This document shows positions 57,862 to 64,000 of a DNA stretch of 64,000 nucleotides, piece after piece (position 1 is the stretch's first letter; the number at the start of each line of letters is the position of its first letter). The translations under genes and the position numbers were made by a program. The stretch comes from Companilactobacillus zhongbaensis. GTDB taxonomy: Bacteria > Bacillota > Bacilli > Lactobacillales > Lactobacillaceae. The notes under the pieces are model-generated. The model worked only from the letters and a program-made list of their open reading frames with translations, was not told where the DNA came from and made no database searches. Location of the stretch: positions 61,171-125,170 of the forward strand of contig NZ_RHOM01000006.1 in assembly GCF_003946515.1 (NCBI RefSeq), read 5' to 3'.

Positions 57862-59336
57862 TAATTGTCACCAACTTTGATATTGTTAACGTCATTACGA
57901 ACCTTTTCAATATATTTCATCCGGTGGCTGTAGAGCTTGGATGATAAGTCCACTGGATAAATTTGTGGGTTCAAGAGACGTTTGTATTCATCCCAAAGTG
58001 AGTCTAAATTATTTGCACAATATTTTCTAATATCTTGCACTGAAGGCAAGTCATAAACTAATTTACCATCACGATAAATGTCGACTAACAATGGCTTGGC
58101 GTCAAAGTTATCGACCGTTTTATTGATGTAAGTATATTGTGGATGGAACATGTAAAGTGAATTGTGTTCACGAGGATCTTCGTCAAATAAGGAAACGTAG
58201 TCACCCTCGGATTTATCATTCTTATCTTTGTTCGTGATCCGCCAAACTTGTTTTTTACCAGGTGTGGAGATCTTGGCAGCGTTGCTAGATAGTTTCAAAG
58301 TATCCATCATATTGCCTTTTTCATCTTCGATGCTGACGAGCTTATAAACAGCACCCAAAGCTGGTTGATCAAAGGCAGTAATATTCTTCGTACCGATACC
58401 CCAGACATCGATCTTGGCATCTTGCATCTTCAAGTTGAGGACAGTTTTTTCATCAAGGTCATTTGAAGCATAGATCTTAGCATCAGTAAAACCAGCTTCG
58501 TCGAGTTGTTCACGGACACGCTTAGAAATATAAGCCATATCACCAGAATCGATCCGGACACCTTGGAAATTGATCTTGTCGCCCATTTCCTTGGCCACAC
58601 GAATAGCACTAGGAACACCACTCTTCAAAGTATCGTAAGTATCAACTAAGAAGACACAGTTCTTATGTGTTTGAGCATAAGCCATAAAGGCTTCATATTC
58701 ATCTTGATAAGCTTGAACTAAGGCGTGAGCATGAGTACCGGAAATTGGAATACCGAACATCTTGCCGGCTAAAACGTTACTAGTAGCATCAAAACCACCG
58801 ATATAAGAAGCACGGCTACCCCAAATGGCAGCGTCAATTTCTTGAGCACGTCTTGAACCAAATTCAAGCACAGGATTATCACCACAAACTGTCTTAATAC
58901 GAGCAGCTTTAGTAGCGATCAAAGTTTGAAAGTTAATAATATTCAAAATAGCAGTTTCGATCAATGTAGCTTGAGCGAGCGGTCCTTCAACTTGAAAAAT
59001 CGGCTCGTCATTAAACACAAGATCCCCTTCTTGCGCTGAGCGGATGGTACAACTAAAGTTGAAATCCTTGAGCCAACGCAAAAAGCCTTCGTCGAATTCC
59101 CCATATTCGCGTAAGTAATCAATATCGTCGTCTGAGAAATTCAATGATTTAAGATAGTCCACCACGTGTTCAAGTCCCGCAAAAATAGCGTAACCATTGT
59201 CGAACGGAAGTTTTCTAAAGTAAGCTTCAAAGACAGTACGTCGATTGTGGATCCCCTTTCTCCAGTATGTATACATCATATTTAGTTCATAATAATCTGT
59301 ATGTAAAGTAAGATCACGATCCAAATTTTGAGTCAT
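57861..59336 (-). CDS. pncB: Nicotinate phosphoribosyltransferase
   Basis: This enzyme makes nicotinate mononucleotide from nicotinate and PRPP, feeding NadE. The 491-aa protein has [20 protein letters not shown] near 14-33, FGSRRAQ, the loop [11 protein letters not shown] with the catalytic His, [10 protein letters not shown] and [15 protein letters not shown] is followed by two adjacent ATGs; the second, at 59336, has better spacing. The order pncB-nadE is common in lactobacilli. Confidence 0.96.
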   Translation of the reverse strand: MTQNLDRDLTLHTDYYELNMMYTYWRKGIHNRRTVFEAYFRKLPFDNGYAIFAGLEHVVDYLKSLNFSDDDIDYLREYGEFDEGFLRWLKDFNFSCTIRSAQEGDLVFNDEPIFQVEGPLAQATLIETAILNIINFQTLIATKAARIKTVCGDNPVLEFGSRRAQEIDAAIWGSRASYIGGFDATSNVLAGKMFGIPISGTHAHALVQAYQDEYEAFMAYAQTHKNCVFLVDTYDTLKSGVPSAIRVAKEMGDKINFQGVRIDSGDMAYISKRVREQLDEAGFTDAKIYASNDLDEKTVLNLKMQDAKIDVWGIGTKNITAFDQPALGAVYKLVSIEDEKGNMMDTLKLSSNAAKISTPGKKQVWRITNKDKNDKSEGDYVSLFDEDPREHNSLYMFHPQYTYINKTVDNFDAKPLLVDIYRDGKLVYDLPSVQDIRKYCANNLDSLWDEYKRLLNPQIYPVDLSSKLYSHRMKYIEKVRNDVNNIKVGDN

Positions 59337-59399
59337 CATTTCTCCCTTATTTTTGGTAATTTTTACCATTTTAACATGACTAAGCTCTTTTTTAACAAA

Positions 59400-60473
59400 C
59401 TAAGCTTTTAATGCCGTTTTGTAGCCCCCATTAACAGCCTCAGCCAGCCTTTCAATCGAATAATTCTCTTTGGTATCTTGGTACAATTCCATGCCCTTAA
59501 CATCTAACTCGTCTGATTGATATTCAGCAAAGGCTTCATTCAATGCGGTGATGAGTTGCCCTTCATTGCCAGGTTCAACTAACCAACCGGTATTCTCATT
59601 GATAACCTTATCGGTCGCACCAACATTTGTGGCGATAACTGGTCGACCGTGTAACGCCGATTCCAAATAAACCGTTGGCAAACTTTCCGAATTAGAAGTC
59701 AAAACGGAAACATCACATTCATCGTAGTAGTCACCCGTATTTTCGTGAAAGCCGACGAACTTAACTCGATCATGAAGTCCCAGCGAATTAGCTTTTTGCT
59801 TCAGCTCTGGCATTAGTGGACCATCACCGACAAAGATCATCCGATAATCAAAATCGACCTTAGATAAAGCATTGAGCATCAATTCATGATTTTTGACCGC
59901 AACTAACCTAGCCACCATCAACAAGCTAAATTTCTTTTGCCGACGTGGTTCAGGAATTGCCTGCTTAAAGTCGATCGCATTGAACACTTCACAAAGCTTG
60001 CGCTTAGGAATACGCAACGATTCAAAGTAGTTAGCCAAACTAGGGTTCATGTAAAAAATAAAATCAGCTTGCTTCAAAGCCCGTACATTCAACTTCAAAA
60101 AGACTTTTCCCTTCAAACCTGAAAAGTCGATCCGAGGATCCGAATGAACCGTAGTGACCCAAGTAGCATCAATCCGCTTCCTGATCAAGGACAAAATAAA
60201 ATTAGCCCGTGGCCCATGAGTATGGACAATATCGATCTGATGACTATTAATATAAGACACCAACGGTGTCAAAATAGACAAGTCGATCTGACGTCTCTGT
60301 GGCATAACGACCACATTCAAGCCGTTATCACGCGCCATCCGAGCAACCGGACCTTCTTCAAAAGTCATCAAGGTAGCTTCAGTATCAGTCGTCTCTTGAC
60401 CTTTCATCAAGTTAATAATGTAGGTTCGAGCGCCTCCATCTTCATTTCCAGCATTAATGTGTAAGACCCGCAT
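59400..60473 (-). CDS. Family 4 glycosyltransferase
   Basis: The 357-aa GT-B enzyme starts MRVLHINAGNEDGGARTYII, has HTHGPRANFILSLI near 93-106, LMVARLVAVKNHELMLNAL near 186-204 (donor domain), FVGDGPLMPEL, and the donor signature SNSESLPTVYLESALHGRPV near 269-288. GAGAGGTG precedes the ATG at 60473. The sugar and acceptor are unknown; neighbours (tagA, divergent) suggest envelope glycans. Confidence 0.9.
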   Translation of the reverse strand: MRVLHINAGNEDGGARTYIINLMKGQETTDTEATLMTFEEGPVARMARDNGLNVVVMPQRRQIDLSILTPLVSYINSHQIDIVHTHGPRANFILSLIRKRIDATWVTTVHSDPRIDFSGLKGKVFLKLNVRALKQADFIFYMNPSLANYFESLRIPKRKLCEVFNAIDFKQAIPEPRRQKKFSLLMVARLVAVKNHELMLNALSKVDFDYRMIFVGDGPLMPELKQKANSLGLHDRVKFVGFHENTGDYYDECDVSVLTSNSESLPTVYLESALHGRPVIATNVGATDKVINENTGWLVEPGNEGQLITALNEAFAEYQSDELDVKGMELYQDTKENYSIERLAEAVNGGYKTALKA

Positions 60474-60530
60474 ATTGCACCTCTCAAAAGTATCGTTCTC
60501 ATGTATAATATTATCGTAAAGGAGATATGT

Positions 60531-61268
60531 ATGCACAAAAATAGAATAAATATTTTGGGAACAGAATTCGACAACTTCACCGAAAAGCAATTTCACGATC
60601 AATTAAACCAAGATCTGGACAACCAAGAAAACAAATTCATAGTAACACCAAATCCAGAAATAGTTTTATCGGCAAGAGAAAATACACGTTTTTCAAATAT
60701 AGTAAATAATGCCGACTACGTCATACCAGACGGAATCGGCATCATCAAAGGTGCAAACATGCTAGGAACTCCAATGCACGAACGCATAACCGGCTTCGAC
60801 ACCTTAATGTACCTAATCAAAACGGCCAACCAAAAAAGCCTAAAAGTATACTTACTAGGCGCCAAACCAGAAGTGATCCAAGCTTCAGCCAACAGAATAA
60901 AAAAAGAATTCAAAAACATCGACCTAGTAGGCTACCACGACGGCTACTTCAAAGATGAAGAAAAAATAGCCAAAGAAATAGAAGAAAAACAACCAAACAT
61001 AGTACTAGTAGCCCTAGGCTCCCCCAAACAAGAATATTTCATCAACAAATACAGAACAAAAGTAAACGCCATCTGGATAGGAGTAGGAGGCAGCTTCGAC
61101 GTCTTCTCAGGAACCAAAAAAAGAGCCCCAAAACTAGTCCAAAAACTAAGCCTAGAATGGTTCTACAGACTAATAAAAGAACCAACCAGAATAGGCAGAA
61201 TGATGGCCATCCCAAAATACTTGCATTTAATCAAGAAAACACAAAAGAAAAACATCATAAAGAAATAA
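60531..61268 (+). CDS. tagA: N-acetylglucosaminyldiphosphoundecaprenol N-acetyl-beta-D-mannosaminyltransferase (TagA)
   Basis: TagA adds ManNAc to lipid-linked GlcNAc, the second step of the wall teichoic acid linkage unit. The 245-aa WecG/TagA/CpsF-family protein has VTPNPEIVLSARENTRFSNI near 39-58, DYVIPDGIGIIKGANMLG near 63-80 with the catalytic Asp, VALGSPKQEYF near 161-171 and GVGGSFDVFSG near 185-195. GGAGA precedes ATG 60531. The 3' half is strongly A/C-rich (43 of 60 in 61021-61080). A UDP-ManNAc source, wecB, is at 7.9 kb. Confidence 0.94.
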   Translation: MHKNRINILGTEFDNFTEKQFHDQLNQDLDNQENKFIVTPNPEIVLSARENTRFSNIVNNADYVIPDGIGIIKGANMLGTPMHERITGFDTLMYLIKTANQKSLKVYLLGAKPEVIQASANRIKKEFKNIDLVGYHDGYFKDEEKIAKEIEEKQPNIVLVALGSPKQEYFINKYRTKVNAIWIGVGGSFDVFSGTKKRAPKLVQKLSLEWFYRLIKEPTRIGRMMAIPKYLHLIKKTQKKNIIKK

Positions 61269-61269
61269 A

Positions 61270-61311
61270 GAAAAGCTTCCGAATCAAAAAACAAGATTCG
61301 AAAGCTTTTTT
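61270..61311 (+). terminator. Terminator of tagA
   Basis: AAAAGCTTCCGAATC and GATTCGAAAGCTTTT pair around AAAAAACAA, followed by T residues. The next 140 nt are A/C-rich; they contain a GCGAGAGCGAAGCGCGAGC block near 61321 but no gene. Confidence 0.9.
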
Positions 61312-61452
61312 AGTACAACCGCGAGAGCGAAGCGCGAGCCCAAGAAGGAGGAAACAACAAACAAAAATCAACAAGATCAGTAAACAAACCCAAAATCGTA
61401 AGACCGAAAAAAACTAGGAACCAACCCCCAATCCAAAACAACATACCGAGAT

Positions 61453-61686
61453 AAAAATAAGTACCGTACCCAAACAAAAAAAGTATGATTGATCTACCTT
61501 AGGTTCTGTGGAGGGTGGAGGGAATTCGCCGTCAGCCGCGAAATTTTCGTTTGCACGGCAAAAGCCGTGCTTACGAAAAGGTCAAGCTTTGAGATGTCCA
61601 AGGCGGTTTCCCTTGGATAGCTCAAAGTTGGCCCGCAGCGTTCCACGGCGCAATTCCCGGAACCCTCCACAGAACCGGAAGTGAGC
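61453..61686 (-). repeat. Family 2 structured element, copy 6
   Basis: The outer stem is GGTTCTGTGGAGGG (61502-61515) with CCCTCCACAGAACC (61663-61676), a compensated variant of copies 3 and 5. The second stem is GGGAATTGCGCCGT with ACGGCGAATTCCC. Inner hairpins are ACTTTGAG/CTCAAAG over CCAAGG/CCTTGG, and TTTTCGT..GCACGGC/GCCGTGC..ACGAAAA. The distal box AAGTACCGTACCC (plus) is at about 61460. It lies between the tagA and SLAP-protein terminators. Confidence 0.87.
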
Positions 61687-61725
61687 CACAAACCAAGCAA
61701 CAACCTCAATAAAACTCAAAACCAA

Positions 61726-61762
61726 ACAAAAAACCGCAAATGATTAAAAATCAAATTGCGGT
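61726..61762 (-). terminator. Terminator of the SLAP-like surface protein gene
   Basis: ACCGCAATTTGAT and ATCATTTGCGGT pair on the minus strand, with T6 after the stem. Confidence 0.85.
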
Positions 61763-61822
61763 CAACTTCCCATCACATGAAAAACACCTAAGAATTATAA
61801 AAAATTGAGGAAAAACCAAAAC

Positions 61823-63310
61823 CTAACCTAAGCTAACCCCCGATCCGCTCTTAATCCACTCATCAGTAGAAACCCGATAATAAACATTGCCTTCACTATC
61901 AGAAGCCTTCTTGTCAGTAATCCAAACTGAATCACCTGCAAGTCCACGAGTAGCAGCCTTACCATCTGTAGTAAACAGTGAGTAAACAAAACCACTAGGA
62001 CCATCTAAAGTAATCTTGGAGCCAGCTGGAAGATCAGTAACATTCGTTAAACCTGAACCTTCACCAGTGTCGACATCAGTATCTTTATCCTTGTCTCGAT
62101 AAGACACATCAGACGCCTTTACCCATTCATTAGTAGAAACGCGATACATCACTTCACCAGTATTATTGTTAACACGTTTAGTATCAGTGAACCAATCTGA
62201 ACCTTGAGCCAAAGCACGTCCAGTCACCTTATTACCCTTACCATCAAACAAGTTAGTAACGATATTAGGATCACTCATATTAACCACTGGAGTTGAAACC
62301 TCACCGTTGATCTCCGAATCAGTCCAGTTATCAAGACCAACATTGATCACTCGAGTAAGCGTCAAAGTATTACCAATCTTGTCCCAAACCTTAGACAAAA
62401 GACCACCACTGTATGTTTCACCATTGATAGTAATTTGGTCTAAGTCATTAAACAAAGCGTTATATTCGTTACGGTTAAACTTAATCGTCATCTTCTGAAC
62501 AACCGTCCCTGCCTTAGGAAGAGTTGAAGCATTAATGACCGTAGCTAAATCCAAACCGTTATAAAAAGTCGAAGTAACGTTTTGAGGATCAACCTTATTA
62601 CCTAAATTATCCTTGATCGAAATAGGATACTTACCAGTAGTACCGAATTCCGACTTATTTTGTCCAACATAACCATCAACCGGAGTCTCAAAGTTAATAT
62701 TCATAGCATGGATCTCTTGTTGAGCCACTTCCGTCTTAGCATAAACCGTCTTATCTAACGGCTTACCATTCAACTCAACCGGCTCGAAATATTTAACCAA
62801 TTGTTGGTTAGACCATAAAACATGATCCTTAATAGTATTCATCGGCAAACCAACGATCCGATAATTAACCGAACCACCGTGTTGGCCAGCAGCAAGCATA
62901 TCATCACGCCATTCCGAAACCGATTGCCCATCAGCCGGAACCACCACGAACACAATAGTATTAAGCAAAGCCACAACATCTAAATCATTAATAACCGATT
63001 GATATTGCGGATGCAAAGGTCTCAAAATACCATTCAACAATTCAGCCGAGTAAGTATAACGATTACTAGGATTCAAAAAAGCAAATCCAGCTCCGTAAAT
63101 AAAATCAGCCTGAGTGGCATTATTGTAGTTTTTAAAAGTTGCATCAAAAGTGTTGTAAGCATCTTCCTGAGTAGCCTTACTATAACTAGCATCAGCTCTC
63201 TGTTCAGCAGTAGGAACCACTGAAGAACCATTAAAGATTGGTGCTGCAACAGGTGCGACAGCTATTAAGGTAGCGGCGGCAAGCCCTGAATACTTGAGAG
63301 ATTTTTTCAT
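61823..63310 (-). CDS. Secreted surface protein with two C-terminal SLAP-like repeats
   Basis: The 495-aa protein has a Sec signal peptide (about 1-40, AAATLIAVAPVAAPIF), a large mature N-terminal region of unknown fold, and two C-terminal repeats of about 55 residues. The repeats end YRVSTNEWVKASDVSY and YYRVSTDEWIKSGSGVSLG, each preceded by an R-A/G-L-A-x-x-S-x-W-x-T-D block. They resemble SLAP domains, which bind wall polymers. GAGGAGGAGA precedes ATG 63310. A similar repeat occurs in the CAP protein at 21.2 kb. The function of the N-terminal region is unknown. Confidence 0.85.
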   Translation of the reverse strand: MKKSLKYSGLAAATLIAVAPVAAPIFNGSSVVPTAEQRADASYSKATQEDAYNTFDATFKNYNNATQADFIYGAGFAFLNPSNRYTYSAELLNGILRPLHPQYQSVINDLDVVALLNTIVFVVVPADGQSVSEWRDDMLAAGQHGGSVNYRIVGLPMNTIKDHVLWSNQQLVKYFEPVELNGKPLDKTVYAKTEVAQQEIHAMNINFETPVDGYVGQNKSEFGTTGKYPISIKDNLGNKVDPQNVTSTFYNGLDLATVINASTLPKAGTVVQKMTIKFNRNEYNALFNDLDQITINGETYSGGLLSKVWDKIGNTLTLTRVINVGLDNWTDSEINGEVSTPVVNMSDPNIVTNLFDGKGNKVTGRALAQGSDWFTDTKRVNNNTGEVMYRVSTNEWVKASDVSYRDKDKDTDVDTGEGSGLTNVTDLPAGSKITLDGPSGFVYSLFTTDGKAATRGLAGDSVWITDKKASDSEGNVYYRVSTDEWIKSGSGVSLG

Positions 63311-63537
63311 GTCGTCTCCTCCTCTAGTTGTACTAACTTTTGTTTCCAGAAATAATTTAGCATGACAAAAAACAAATATCAAGCAATTTATTAATCCAGA
63401 CAATAAGATTTTTATTATGAATACCCCACAAATATTAATTTACCAGTAAAAGTACTTACATTAAAAAACACAAAAAAAATTCAACAAAACTGCTCAACAG
63501 CCAAAAAAATCACTCAAAAAAACAAAAAATATTAAGA

Positions 63538-63645
63538 ACAAGGCGGGAATGCGAGGAAACGAGCATGCAAGCCAGAAACAAATAAACAGAGCAAAAAAAA
63601 ATACCCAGAACAAGGCAAGAATGCGAGGAACGAGCATACAAGCCA
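63538..63645. repeat. Direct repeat pair of about 43 bp
   Basis: Blocks near 63538-63580 and 63612-63654 share GAACAAGGC, GAATGCGAGG, CGAGCAT and CAAGCCAGAAA with a few differences. They lie in purine-rich DNA without a gene. Their origin is unknown. The intervals 63311-63538 and 63655-63780 are A-rich and hold nothing recognisable. Confidence 0.6.
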
Positions 63646-63893
63646 GAAAGCGAAGGCAAAAGATAAAACAAGAAATACCCTCTTATCCAACAAGAAATAA
63701 AAGAAAAGATTGCACCAAAAGGTACGTCAGGAAACAAAATAAGCGGAGCTTTAGTCCCGCGCACCGAGAAGCAGCTCAGTAATCAACCAAACAAAATCTT
63801 GCGCATAAAACTAGGAAGCACCTACTTCCCCACTAAACAAAGGGGGATTGTACTACCCTAGGCGGAGGGGCCCGGGGATACAGCCCTCAGCCG

Positions 63894-64000
63894 ATCGAGT
63901 AGGAGGTAGCTAGGCTACCGACCTCTCACACCACCGTACGTACGGGTCCGTATACGGCGGTTCATTAATTTAAGCATTCTGAATAAGCCAGAGCTTTCTG
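63894..64000 (-). mobile_element. Group II intron, 3' end (domains V and VI), runs off the window
   Basis: On the minus strand the sequence ACCGCCGTATACGG...CCGTACGTACGGTGGT is the bacterial group II intron domain V type hairpin. It is followed by GTGAGAGGTCGGTAGCC...GGCTAGC-like domain VI and the common intron end CCTCCTACTCGAT at about 63894. The intron-encoded reverse transcriptase would lie outside the window. The presumed 3' exon continues GGCTGAGGGCTG and is GC-rich, with a CCCCGGGCCCC palindrome; no gene is visible in it. The exact boundary is inferred from similar introns. Confidence 0.72.

Noticed and set aside
63510..63782. Frames on both strands over the direct repeat near 63.6 kb
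   Set aside because: Lys/Arg/Gln- or Phe/Leu/Ser-rich products of biased DNA without ribosome sites.

Overview
The window is A+T-rich, densely coded low-GC Gram-positive DNA. It carries a thiolase/HMG-CoA reductase/HMG-CoA synthase mevalonate operon, the pcrA-ligA-camS-gatCAB-dgkB block, WTA-type sugar genes, SLAP-like and WxL-like surface proteins, and GGAGG ribosome binding sites with frequent TTG/GTG starts. This fits Lactobacillaceae with good confidence; a Companilactobacillus-like species is my guess, not something the sequence proves. No ribosomal RNA, phage, CRISPR array or complete IS is visible.

Layout. 1-2.7 kb: mevalonate operon (minus). 2.9-3.4 kb: repeat array. 3.5-7.5 kb: galU, a YihY/BrkB membrane protein, map, a flavodoxin and a GtrA protein. 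7.9-13.7 kb: wecB, fba, a GNAT protein and small membrane or secreted proteins, ending in a DUF421/DUF3290 pair. 13.8-15.8 kb: pgpA-like gene and an esterase. 16-23.7 kb: cell-surface island with two paralogous Ig/WxL-like proteins, a CAP-domain protein and a lipoprotein. 24-31 kb: tRNA-Arg, DEAD-box helicase, Gfo/Idh oxidoreductase, a celB-type PTS IIC gene broken by a stop codon, DUF915 hydrolase and an ACT-domain/PFL pair. 31.3-42.6 kb: a candidate small RNA, rlmCD, then dgkB-gatBAC-camS-ligA-pcrA. 43-50.9 kb: purB, a degenerate purK-like gene, xpt, a glucosaminidase, csp, rbsDK and an arylsulfotransferase lipoprotein. 51-63.4 kb: tRNA-Leu, sprT, a GtrB-type glycosyltransferase with a polytopic partner, an aminotransferase, nadE-pncB, a GT4 enzyme, tagA and a SLAP-like surface protein. 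The right edge holds the 3' end of a group II intron (minus strand).

Connections. WecB (UDP-ManNAc supply) and TagA (ManNAc transfer) are two steps of wall teichoic acid linkage synthesis. GalU, the GtrA protein and the GtrB-type enzyme also serve envelope glycosylation. GatCAB, NadE/PncB and Xpt/PurB are salvage or housekeeping sets.

The most unusual content is two families of dispersed, highly structured intergenic elements. Family 1 has four loci near 2.9, 14.3, 18.3 and 30.9 kb. Family 2 has six copies near 7.6, 26.7, 42.8, 51.3, 51.9 and 61.5 kb. Both keep their folds through compensatory changes between copies. Family 1 starts 0-5 nt after stop codons in the sense orientation. Both families lie at the centre of local G/T versus A/C strand-composition skews that follow element orientation and run into neighbouring coding sequence on either strand. 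I did not recognise either family by name.
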